Assembly: GCA_028015205.1 (NCBI GenBank)
Contig: CM051517.1
Span: forward strand, 43,659,135 to 43,723,134
Source of the DNA: Mytilisepta virgata
Taxonomy: Eukaryota; Mollusca; Bivalvia; Mytilida; Mytilidae
Direction: 5' to 3'
DNA length: 64,000 bases
The translations under genes were made by a program, and so were the position numbers. Positions 1-11,233 of this stretch are shown here, piece by piece. Each line of letters starts with the position of its first letter. The first letter of the stretch is position 1. The notes below the pieces were generated by a model. It saw only the letters and a list, made by a program, of their open reading frames with translations, did no database searches and had not been told where the DNA came from.

Positions 1-187
1 TGGTACAGCCCAATCATCTAAGGACAGAGCTACGCATGAGGGAGATACTCATTATTTTTTTCCCGAGAGTTTTTTTCAACAACAAAAAATTAAAGTAGCA
101 ATTTTGAACAAGAAAAAACATGTCGACTATTGAAAAACATAGTTTACTAACACCTGGCTAAGTTTCTAAATCCACTTAATAACTGGT

Positions 188-991
188 ATGAGGCACAGTC
201 TTGTACCAACTTTCTCATTTTTCAGCACTCTGGTGGAAGGCGTATATAGATTTACAATTGTCCGTCTGTCGGTCCGTTTGTTTTGGTTAAGTTTTCGTAT
301 TTTGGTTCATTTCTCAAAAAACCCATTGAGATACATCATAGATATTATTTCACTACAACCCCCTTATAACGCTCAACACAGTGTATTAACATTTGATTCT
401 CTTTTGACCTACATTTAACACACGAGTGACTCTTATCCTAGGAATCAATGGTGTTATATCAATGATACTTGATCACTATAATCCTATTACATTTTACCAT
501 GGATTTCTCAAGCAATTGGGTCATTATGACTTACATTTTATGCTTCAGTGACTTGGTTTACTTCCTATGTTTACAGAAACCTATGATATATATCAGTAAT
601 ATTTCTTCACTTCATGCATCTTATATAGTTCAACAAAAATTAGCCTATATTTTATGCTTGTTTTTGTTTACATTTTTGCATGTAGATGTATTTTTAAAGA
701 GCCTATGATAATATATTAATGATATTCAACAGCTAAAATCAACTAATATTGTACAAAACAACTGAGTTATTATGGCCTACATTTTATGCTGGAGTGACAT
801 TGGTTAAATTTTTGCATTTAGGTGATATATTAATAATATTTCACAACTACAGTCATCTTTTAAAGTACAACACAACTTAGCAACATCTGAGTCACCATAA
901 CCTACATTTTATGATTGAGTGACTTTGGTTTAATTTTTGCATATTAAGTCCATTTCTAAAAAACCATTGATGACATTTTACAACTACAGTC

Positions 992-1025
<34 letters not shown>

Positions 1026-1080
1026 CAACATAGATCAGCAAAATATGAGACATGACCTACATTTCATGCTTGAGTAACAC
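188..1080. repeat. Degenerate tandem modules (ACATTTTATGCTTGAGTGAC family)
   Basis: About five diverged modules spaced 115-153 bp share a core resembling CCTACATTTTATGCTTGAGT, seen near 531, 646, 777, 901 and 1054. The same family occurs in the opposite orientation at about 10560-10990 inside PRCC. No convincing protein is encoded; the open frames here are chance frames in AT-rich DNA. Confidence 0.6.
995..1022. repeat. (TA)n microsatellite
   Basis: About 14 uninterrupted TA dinucleotides within the modular repeat. Confidence 0.95.
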
Positions 1081-1410
1081 TATTGAATTAAAGCCTCACT
1101 AACTGTCCATTCGTTATTTTTCATGGGATACCAATTAATGTAAGCAGAACATAATGTGAAACTTTCATTTATCGTATTTCCCCACGCCTATATCGACCTG
1201 CTGAGGCCTTCACAATTTCCCGTATTTCGGCACTGTGACGTCGTAAAGAGTTGACCCGACCCTAATATAAGCTGACCCGAATATATCAGCGACGTCATAA
1301 TGTTTGACCCAACGTTGACCCGAATATATCAGGAAAACATCCGGTTATAGGCAGATGGCCATTGAAAAGTAAGAAATTCCATTAAGGTTGCTAGTTAACA
1401 ATACGACAAA

Positions 1411-1577
1411 TTTATCATCAAGTTTTCTTCAAACAAATATTGTAAAATATAAGCCGCTCGACACAATATGAAGCTTTTTAGCTCGTTTGCTACGCTCACT
1501 CACCGAAAAAGCTTCACATTGTGTCTCGCGGCTGATATTTTACGATATATGTTTGCAGAAAACCTGATAATATGTAC
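1411..1577. mobile_element. Fold-back MITE (hairpin element)
   Basis: Two arms of about 65-70 bp are near-perfect reverse complements (roughly 1411-1482 against 1508-1577). The inner arm ends read AAGCTTTTT and AAAAAGCTT. The loop is CpG-containing and holds AGCTCG and CGCTCACTC. There is no coding capacity. The design matches the other fold-back elements at 39263, 51498 and 55578. Confidence 0.75.
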
Positions 1578-1916
1578 ATATCTAAAATATTTCTCAAAAT
1601 GAAATATTAGATGGGAATTCTTTGTTTAGGAGGACAGAGCATCTGTGTCTTATAGACACAATCTATACTTTTTGTAGAATTACCCTCACTAGTTGTTTTG
1701 GGATATGGTTGAGACTTTTACTTTTGAAGACCTGAAAAATCTCCCGTGTTGAAATGGAAAATTATGAACTTTCCTGGAAATTTTGTGTTGAAGGAAAGTT
1801 TGCCTGTAAAGCGTGATAAAATAAAGCTATCAATTAACTGTAAATTCTAAAAGCACTGTAATATGACATAAATGAAATAGGTGTACATTATGAGTTGTTA
1901 GGAACAAACATGCCAT

Positions 1917-3125
1917 TTTTAGCTCACCTGGCCTAAAAGGCCATGTGAGCTATTCTCATCATTTTGCGTCCGTCGTCGTCGTATGTCGTCGTCGTAAACT
2001 TTTCACATTTTTATCAACTCCTCTGAAACCACTGAACCAATTTAAACCAAACTTAAGTGGAATGGTCCTTGGATGGTCCCCTTTAAAAATGTGTTCGGTT
2101 TTCCCGGGCGCCATCCAATATGGCTGCCATGATCGGACATAGTTTAACCTTGGACCCTATGGGAATTTTAACATTTTCGTTATCTTCTCTGAGACCATTA
2201 GGCCAATTTGAACCAAACTTTGGTGGAATGGTCCCTTTTAAAATGTTTGTTCGGTTTCCCCGAACGCCGTCCAACATGGCCGCCATGGCTGGACTTGGTT
2301 TAACATTGAGCCTATGGGAATTTTACTTTTTCAACTCCTCTGAAACCACAGAACCAATTTGAATCAAACTTAAGTGGAATGGTCCTTGGATGGTCCCCTT
2401 TAAAAATTATGTTCGGTTTTCCCAGGTGCCATCCAATATGGCTGCCATGGTTGGACATAGTTTAACCTTGGACCCTATGGGAATTTTAACATTTTCGTTA
2501 TCTTCTCTGAGACCATTAGGCCAATTTGAACCAAACATTGGTGGAATGGTCCTTGGGTAGCCCCTTTTAAAATCTGTGTTCAGTTTCACCGAACGCCATC
2601 CAACATGGCCGCCATGGCTGGACTTAGTTTAACATTGAGCCTATGGGAATTTTTCCTTTTTCGTCAACTCCTCTGAAACCACGAAACCAATTTAAACCAA
2701 ACTTAAGTGGAATGGTCCTTGGATGGTCCCCTTTAAAATGTGTGTTTGGTTTTCAGGGGCGCCATCCAATATGGCTGCCATGGTTGGACATAGTTTAACC
2801 TTGGACCCCATGGGAATTTTAACATTTTCGTTATCTTCTCTGAGACCATTAGGCCAATTTGAACCAAACTTTGGTGGAATGGTCCTTGGGTGGCCCCTTA
2901 TAAAATCTGTGTTTGATTTCCCTGAACGCCATCCAACTTGGCCGCTATGGCTGGACTTACTTAAACATTGAGCTTATGGGAATTTTACTTTTCCTTCAAC
3001 TCCCCTGAAACAACTGAGCCAATTTGAACCAAACTTTGGTGGAATGGTCCTTGAGTGGCCCCTTTCCAAACTTATATCTGGCATCCCCGACTTCCAACTG
3101 ACATGGCTGCTGTTACTAAAAATAG
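1917..3125 (+). mobile_element. AGCTCACC-family modular element, copy 1
   Basis: It starts with the terminal hairpin TTTTAGCTCACCTGGCC...GGCCATGTGAGCT (1917-1951), followed by a GTCGTCGTCG run. The body is seven modules, each with an ATGGC(T/C)GCC core at 2119, 2275, 2438, 2605, 2770, about 2936 and 3102, so spacing is 156-167 bp. Each module also carries a block like CCAATTTGAACCAAAC. It runs directly into another copy's head at 3126. Reading frames here are not proteins of known type. Confidence 0.75.
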
Positions 3126-3720
3126 AACAAGAGGCTCTCAAGAGCCTGAATCGCTCACCTGGCAAACAATGCACTATAAACTAAATTAATATATTAATGT
3201 TTGTTGTAAATTAAACTGAGTATTAAAGGTCACGTAAAATTCTGAAAATACCTTTAAAAGCCTTTCAAGAACCTCTGGAAAGAAATGGGCATGAGTTCTC
3301 CCTATGCTTGATTAAGATACAGTCATGGTCAATCTGATGACTTACAATACAAAATACAAGCTTTAATTCATCTTCAAATACAAGTATAAATCTTTTGGTC
3401 TATATGTTGTCTTCGTTTTTAAAATGTTTGAAAGAAGTTATATAAAAATTGTGGGTTAAGGCTTTTTATTGTACTTGAAAAGGAAATATTGCAGGAACAA
3501 TCATGCTAAGTTTCATCCAAATCCCCCAAGTAGTTTCAGAGGAGAAGATGTTTGAAAATTTGTTAACAACGATGATGACAGACACCAAGTGATAGCATAT
3601 TAAAAGCTCACATATTATGAAGTTTAATCACTGTTATACAACATTCTCATCATCACCATTCACTAAGGATACCATGTTTACTTTAAAAACCAAATATTGT
3701 TGAAATCCGAGCAAGTGTAA

Positions 3721-5951
3721 TAAAATGCTCCGCTGGGCGCAGCTAGATACGACCGCAGATGTCGAACCCTGAATAGTTGGGGCAATTATGAACAAAACAT
3801 TCAAGCTTTATACAATATTGAATTTGGATTGTGAATAAATATTTGACACAGTATAGGTTTCTGACACAGAATGAATGTTGTCTAAGAACTTAAACATTTT
3901 TAATTTACCTATTCAAACCATATCAGTATTATTTGTTTTTATATATAAATCAGAAATAACCAATTTAAAATTTAAAATTGGGCACACATATCAATTTCTT
4001 GCTATTGCGCAATACTGAACAATTGAAGATTTCTTGCTATTGCGCAATACTGTGCAACTGAAAATTTCTTGAAATAGTTGACACATAATAGGTTTCTGAA
4101 ATCAAAGAACTTTGAATTGGTCATATGATTTGAATTTATATTCAATTTTTTGCTTCTTGTGCAATACAATATGGTGTGGAGAATTGCCCCCCCCCCAAAA
4201 AAAAATAATAATTTACCCCTTTTTTTAGTTTTTGTGCAATACACTATGAAGTTGCACATTGACCCCCCCTCCCAAAAAAAAAAAAAAAAAACAATAAAAT
4301 TTGTTGTAACCCCCCCTTTTTTGCTACAAAAAATTCGAAATTTTCTTTTTAATTTATGAAATATGAAATGAGAAAAAAATTGCCCCCTCCCCAACTTCTC
4401 ATTTACCCCCCCCCTAAATTTTGTTTTCAACCCCCCCCCCCCCATTTAATTATACTTTGCAACCATAACAGCCCATTTAAATACACCATAACATATTAAA
4501 ATAGAAAATGACATCATAGTCATGGATGGCAAATTTAAAATATACATAATTTAAAAGCAGTTTAGATGAGATAAACAAAAAAGCTTCATCAGCACATTTT
4601 ATATTGGCAAATTTCCAATGAAGTTCATTAAACTAGAGTTATTGGCAAATTTCCAATGGAATTTTTTAATAATAAAGTTTTGATAACAGGGCACACATAT
4701 CAATTTCTTGCTATTGCACAATACTGTGCAATTGAAAATTTCTTGAAATATTTGACACATAATAGGTTTCTGATACAGAATAACTGAAATAAAGAACTTA
4801 GAATTGGTCATATGATTTGAATTTATATTCAATTTTTTGCTTCTTGTGCAATACAATATGCTGTGGAGAATTGCCCCCCCCCCCCCCAAAAAAAAATAAA
4901 AAATTTACCCCTTTTTTAGCTTTAATTTTGGACCCCGATTTGGACCAACTTGAAAACTGGGCCCATAATAAAAAACTAAGTACATGTTTAGATTCAGCAT
5001 ATCAAATTCAATTTTTGTTAAAATCAAACTAAGTTTAATTTTGGACCCTTTGGACCTTAATGTAGACCAATTTGAAAACGGGACCAAAAATTAAGAATCT
5101 AAATGCACGGTTAGATTCGGCATATCAAAGAACCCCAATAGTTCAATTTTTGATGAAATCAAACAAAGTTTAATTTTGGACCCCGATTTGGACCAACTTG
5201 AAAACTGGGCCCATAATAAAAAAACTAAGTACATGTTTAGATTCAGCATATCAAAGAACCCCAAGAATTCAATTTTTGTTAAAATCAAACTAAGTTTAAT
5301 TTTGGACCCTTTGGACCTTAATGTAGACCAATTTGAAAACGGGACCAAAAATTAAGAATCTAAATGTACGGTTAGATTCGGCATATCGAAGAACCCCAAT
5401 AGTTCAATTTTCGATGAAATCAAACAAAGTTTAATTTTGGACCCTTTTGGCCCCTAATTCCTAAACTGTTGGGACCAAAACTCCAAAAATCAATCCCAAC
5501 CTTCCTTTTGTGGTCATAAACCTTGTGTTAAAATTTCATAGATTTCTATTTACTTATACTAAAGTTATTGTGCAAAAACCAAGAAAAATGCTTATTTGGA
5601 CCCCTTTTTAGCCCCTAATTCCTAAACTGTTGGGACCAAAACTCCCAAAAACAATCCCAACCTTCCTTTTGTGGTCATAAACCTTGTGTTAAAATTTCAT
5701 AGATTTCTATTTACTTATACTAGAGTTATTGTGCGAAAACCAGGAAAAATGCTTATTGGGTCCCTTTTTGGCCCCTGATTCTTAAACTGTTGGGACCAAA
5801 ACTCCCAAAATCAATCCCAACCTTCCTTTTGTGGTCATAAAGCTTGATTATACTAAAGTTATAGTGCGAAAACCAAATGTCTTCGGACGACGACGCTGAC
5901 GACGACGCCAACGTCATACCAATATACGACCGCAAAAATTTTGCGGTCGTA
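3721..5951. mobile_element. 2.2 kb non-coding element inserted in copy 2
   Basis: The boundaries come from comparison with the related copy at about 19066-19090, where GAGCAAGTGTAA runs straight into AAAATGGCGGGAAAATGG. Here the two halves are separated by 2231 bp, flanked by TAA on both sides. The left end carries an imperfect hairpin (GCTCCGC/GCGCAGC) and ATACGACCGC; the right end is a strong hairpin TACGACCGCA/TGCGGTCGTA at 5925-5951. The interior has C-homopolymer tracts (4188-4443, 4874-4887), an internal duplication (about 3985-4200 against 4690-4905), and three modules 160 bp apart around GCCCCTAATTC (5449, 5610, 5770). Confidence 0.7.
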
Positions 5952-7805
5952 TAAAAAATGGCGGGAAAATGGCCGTCCAAAACAAACTTTCATCATCACC
6001 ATTCAACTCGGGATACCATGTTTGCCTTGAAAGTAGCTTTCATCTTCATTTTATTTCTATAATTCAGGAAAAAATAGCAAAAAACAGCATTTTGACCCCT
6101 ATGTTCTATTTTTAGTAAGGGTGGACATGTTTTCCGACCAATCAAAAATCCAAGCATTCACTTTTTGCAGGATACCCTAAGGAACAATCTTACCAAGTTT
6201 CATTTGATTTTGAATAGTAGTTTCAGAGAAGAAGATTTTTGAAATAATAACATAAAAAAAAGCCAAAAATGTCAAAAAGGGCAATAACTCTAACATCAGT
6301 TGACATATTTTCACGAAAATAAGCACACAGGTAGCTCTCATCATGCTGAACACTTTCAACCTGCCAGAATTTGCCGTAACCTAATGATTTTTGAGATATT
6401 TGCGAAAAACTGTTGTTCGACTCCTATGTTCTATTTTTAGTAACAGTGGCCATGTTTTTCGACGGATCAAAAATCGAAGCATAACCTTTGTGCAGGATAC
6501 CCTAAGGAACAATCATGCTAAGTTTTATCCAAATCCATTCAGTAGTTTCAGAGGAGAAGATTTTTGAAATAATAACATAAAAAAAAGCCAAAAATGTCAA
6601 AAAAGGGCAATAACTCTAACATCAGTTGACAGATTTTCACGAAAATAAGCACACAGGTAGCTCTCATCATGCTGAACACTTTCAACCTGCCAGAATTTGC
6701 CATAACCTAAAGATTTTTGAGATACTTGCGAAAAACTGTTGTTTGACCCCTATGTTCTATTTTTAGTAACAGTGGCCATGTTTTTCAACGGATCAAAAAT
6801 CGAAGCATAAACTTTGTGCAGGATACCCTAAGGAACAATCATGCTAAGTTTTATCCAAATCCATTCAGCAGTTTCAGAGGAGAAGATTTTTGAAATAATA
6901 ACATAAAAAAAAGCCAAAAATGTCAAAAAAAAATCAAGAAAAAGGGCAATAACTCCTACATGGGTGGTTACATCTTCTTCAAAATTTCAAAGCAGGTAGA
7001 TCTTGAGGTGTTGAACACTTTAGCTTCCCATCAGAATTTTGATATCTGTCACCATTTTTGAGTTATTTGCAAAAAACTGCAATTTACCCCTATGTTCTAT
7101 TTTTAGCCATGGCAGCCATGTTTTTTTACAAGTCAAAAATCCAAACGACAGTTTAGTAGCACTCATGCCAAGGAACAACTACACAAAGTTTGGTTGCAAT
7201 TAAACTTATGGTGTAAGAGGAGTTAACGATTTTATTACAATGAATAAAGACTGCAAAAATGGTCAATTTTGACGATCTAAGGGGAATAACTCCTAAAAGG
7301 AACGAACCTACAACTTCGATCCTGTTACAAATTTTGTAGATCTTTGTGTGCCTAACAATATGAAATTTAAATTTTTCAAATTTCCTTTATAGTATCCAAG
7401 ATATTGAGCTTAATAAGTGCAAAATTTGGAAAAAATGCAGAAAAAGGGCAATAACTCCTACATGGGTCGTTGGATCTTCTTCAAAATTTCAGGGCAGGTA
7501 GATCTTGAGGTGCTGATCACTTTTACCCTATGCCAGAATTTTGATATCTGTGACCGTTTCTGACTTATTTGCAAAAAACTGCGATTTACCCCTATGTTCT
7601 ATTTTTAGCCATGACGGCCATGTTTTTATACGAATCAAAAATCCAAACGATAGATTTGTAGCACCCATACCAATTATTAACTGTACCAAGTTTGGTTGCA
7701 GTTGGACTTATGGTGTTGGAGGAGTTAACGTTTGAAAAAGTTAACGGACGACGGACGGACGGACGGACGGACGACGGACGGACGACGGACGCCAAGTGAT
7801 AGCAA

Positions 7806-7838
7806 TAGCTCACATGACCCTTCGGGTCAGGTGAGCTA
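7806..7838 (+). repeat. Terminal hairpin of AGCTCACC-family element
   Basis: TAGCTCACATGACCC and GGGTCAGGTGAGCTA form a near-perfect stem around TTC, followed by AAAAAA. The same hairpin ends the copies at 12695-12727 and, in a shorter version, 20648-20673. Confidence 0.85.
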
Positions 7839-7843
7839 AAAAA

Positions 7844-9098
7844 GGGGGGTGGATGAATTTCAAAAATCTTCTTCTAATGAAACTACAAGGCCAGTTTCAA
7901 CCAAATTTGGCAGTAATTGTTCTTAGAAGGTTCTCTTTCAGAATGATGTCTGATGACCCAGACTGTTAAACAAGATGGCAGCCATAGGCAAACTTAGTTA
8001 AACACAGGGCCCTATGGGAAAATTCATTGAAAAATCTTCTTGTCTGAAACCACTTTACCAATTTAAACCAGACTTTGCAGCAATGGTCCTTATATGGTCC
8101 TCTTTCAGAATTGTGTCCCATGACCTGGACTGTCAACCAAGATGGCTGCCAAAACCAAACTTAGTTTAACATAAGGCTCTATGGGAAAATTCATTGAAAA
8201 ATCTTTTTGTCTGAAACCGCTTGACCAATTGGAACCAGACTTTGCAGCAATGGTCCTTAGGAGGTCCTCTTTCAGAATTGTCTGATTTCGTTGAATTTGA
8301 ACTAAGATGGCCGACACAGCCGAACTTAGTTTAACATAGGACCCTATGGGAAATTCACTCAAAAATCTTCTGGTCTGAAACCAGTAAGCCAATTAGAACA
8401 AGACTTGGTAGCAATGGTTTTAGAAGGTTCTCTTTCAGAATGATGTCTGATGACCCAGACTGTTAAACAAGATGGCAGCCACAGGCAAACTTAGTTAAAC
8501 ACAGGGCCCTACGGGAAAATTCATTGAAAAATCTTCTTGTCTGCAACCACTTTACCAATTGGAACCAGACTTTGCAGCAATAGTCCTTATATGGTCCTCT
8601 TTCAGAATTGTGTCCCATGACCTGGACTGCCAACCAAGATGGCTGCCAAAACCAAACTTAGTTTAACATAAGGCCCTATGGGAAAATTCATTGAAAAATC
8701 TTCTTGTCTGAAACCACTTGACCAATTGGAACCAGACTTTGCAGCAATGGTCCTTAGGAGGTCCTCTTTCAGAATTGTCTGATTTCATTGAATTTGAACT
8801 AAGATGGCCGACACAGCCGAACTTAGTTTAACATAGGACCCTATGGGAAATTCACTCAAAAATCTTCTGGTCTGAAACCAGTAAGCCAATTAGAACAAGA
8901 CTTGGTAGCAATGGTCCTTAGATGGTTCTCTTTTAGAAATGTGTCCATTGACCTAGACTGTCAACCATCTTGCCTGCCAAAGCCGAACTTAGTTTAACAT
9001 AGAATCCTATAGAAAAACCAGCCAAATCTTTAGTCCTGCTCAAGATGAAAAGTTCAGTGCAGGTGAGCGATACAGGCTCTTTTGAGCCTCTAGTTGTT
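7844..9098 (-). mobile_element. AGCTCACC-family element in reverse orientation
   Basis: The head lies at the right end (9066-9098, GGTGAGCGATACAGGCTC then GAGCCTCTAG). The body has seven modules, with AAGATGG cores at 7972, 8139, 8304, 8469, 8636 and 8800 and an inverted core at 8965; spacing is 164-167 bp. A block of about 491 bp is tandemly duplicated (from about 7926 and from about 8417). The left tail is not visible and may have been lost at the junction with copy 2. Confidence 0.7.
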
Positions 9099-9108
9099 TT
9101 CCCTATTA

Positions 9109-9648
9109 CTGTCTGGACACTTCAGTTCATACAATGGATTTTTTTGCATTTTGAAAGCCTAAACGTTAGAATTATTAGCCATCCTTTTGTGGGTTAACCT
9201 TATGGAGTCATCCAAGAAAACATAAAAATTGTAAGTTGTTTATAAAGGTTGTTTGTGTACCTATCAAATGATTCTGAAAGGGAAATTTTCAACAGAAAAA
9301 TTAATGCACTTGGAATTTCAATAAATTATTAACTTGAATCTATCCTAAAATTTGTAAAAAAGTTATTTTAAATATTTTAATGCGCTTTGTGCATATTTCA
9401 TGCATCATAGAGTTGTTATACTTAATTTTATAAAATCTAATAGGAAGAGTTATCTCCCGTTTACATTGAAAATTCCATAGGCGAAATTTTGTTTCTCTGG
9501 AAGACATGATTGAACAAAATCAGGTAAGTTCAATTGTTTCAGTTACAACTTAGCTCATTGCATCCTTCACCCAAGTGACTAAACAATTTACATTTAAGGT
9601 ATTCAAAATTCTGAAAAATCCATTTTACAAACTGAGGTGTCCAGACAG
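9109..9648. mobile_element. 540 bp MITE with TA target duplication
   Basis: Terminal inverted repeats begin CTGTCTGGACAC and extend imperfectly for about 45 bp. Both ends abut TA dinucleotides (9107-9108 and 9649-9650). The length, TIRs and TA duplication fit a non-autonomous Tc1/mariner-type element. There is no open frame of note. Confidence 0.75.
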
Positions 9649-9919
9649 TAGGTGGAATGCTAAATAAGGTTTCTCAGTTGATTCAGACAAACTTTTTCAC
9701 AATGTTATTCATGGTAATTCATTTTGGTCAAACATCTGTTGAAAGCTGCATGACATCATATTTCTATATTTTTACATTTGAATGCATTCTCATTAACACT
9801 TACACCATATCTTCTTTCATTTGCAACAGTTGGACATAACATCAATAAACACTTTTTAATAATTTATATTGGTTTATATTATTATATACTGAAGAACTTA
9901 TTACATTAGACTACATGTG

Positions 9920-11233
9920 TTAAAAGCCATATTTAGCTTGTGTTTGTTTTCTAGTCATTTTATTCTGTGACCATGCATTTTTCAGTTCAAGCTCTCTCTC
10001 TTTTGCCTGTAAAAGTAAAATTAAAGGTTATTAGTTTATCTATTTTTAACCATTTAATAAAATTCTGCAATGATATCTTAATATCTTTTTTTGGCAAATG
10101 GTCAAAATTATAAATGCATGTTTGTATACATGAAAAGACTGAAAAACTTTACTATATCTGAATAAACAACTTGAAACTCAATGCTGTCAAAGGGAACTTC
10201 ATCTTCGGCCATTTTCTTACAATAATTTTCTTTGTAAAGGTATGATAAACATATGCTATTATATTGCTGGAAAGCATCATTGCTAAAAAAACAAATGCTT
10301 CACCTGGTGAGCTAGGTATGTAATATGATGTTTTCTTTTCTGTTGTGAAGTTGGTCCATCGTTCTTTTTATGAGAGGACCGATATTCCGTTTCTTCACTC
10401 AGTGCTTTCTGGTAATCAGCTGTACCAGTAAAATCATCGGCATTAACCTCTACAAAATGTATCGGTTCCTTGCCACGTTGGTTTTTACCTTGAAGTCTTA
10501 AGAACTATAATGAAAAAAATCATTAAAAAACAGTTGTTATAATACATGTAAGTAAGAAGGGTTTGATTTTTACATAATGCCCCATAAGGCCTGATGTTTA
10601 ACACATGTAGGTCATCATGTATGAATGCTCAGTACTATCCAAGTCACATCCACTGATGAAGTTTCATTGATACACTATGTTTAGTTCCAAAGAAACGAAC
10701 CTAAATGCAAAACTTAACGAGAGTCGCTCAAGCATAAAATGTAGGTCATGATGACCCAATTATTGTATGACTGCTCAGTACTACCCAATGCACATCCACT
10801 GATGAAGTTTCATTGGTACACTATGCTTAGTTTCAAAGAAATAAACCTAAACGCAAAACTGAACCAGAGTCACTCAAGCATAAACTGTAGGTCCACTGAT
10901 GAAGTTTCATTGATACACTATGCTTAGTTCCAAAGAAATGAACTTAAATGCAAAACTTAACCAGATAGTATGGACGTATGGACAGACAAGGTTAACTCTA
11001 TATGCTCCATCCACATTCATCGGTGTTTTAGGGGAAAAAGTTTGGATGAAAACCTAGCAGTTAATTTTTTGGGCATAACCATATTTTACAAAGTATAAGA
11101 TAAATTTTTTGAACGATTTTTGTTGTTGTTTTATCCTTCAGTTATAAAGCTATGAAAGTTCTAATATACATGTATGTACCTCTTTGTCCTGCTGTAAAAC
11201 TTGGATATCTTCTGCATTACTGTAACCCTCCAT
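9920..11233 (-). CDS. PRCC: PRCC coding exons 5-7 (conserved C-terminus)
   Basis: Exon 5 is 11233-11180 (residues 410-427), exon 6 is 10504-10304 (428-494) and exon 7 is 10006-9920 (495-522 plus TAA). This is the most conserved part of the family: FLRLQGKNQRGKEPIHFVEV, the HHITYLAHQ block and the terminal AKYGF. No canonical AATAAA was found close after the stop on the minus strand. Confidence 0.92.

Larger units (their letters stand above)
3126..7838 (+). mobile_element. AGCTCACC-family element, copy 2 (interrupted)
   Basis: The head is AACAAGAGGCTCTCAAGAGC followed by GCTCACCTGG; the tail is a GACGGACG run (about 7743-7793) plus a terminal hairpin at 7806-7838. Its first 590 bp closely match 18689-19075. 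A separate 2.2 kb element is inserted at 3721-5951. After that insertion the body repeats the motif CTATGTTCTATTTTTAG at 6099, 6424, 6750, 7090 and 7592, that is at 325, 326, 340 and 502 bp steps. No transposase was seen. Confidence 0.7.

Noticed and set aside
2083..3174. Several 60-80 codon frames on both strands
   Set aside because: They are translations of the 165-bp modules, open by chance in more than one frame and repeated with the module.
4188..4443. Poly-C/poly-A tracts as a possible G-quadruplex regulatory block
   Set aside because: They lie inside a mobile element, vary between its internal duplicates, and are likely replication-slippage tracts.
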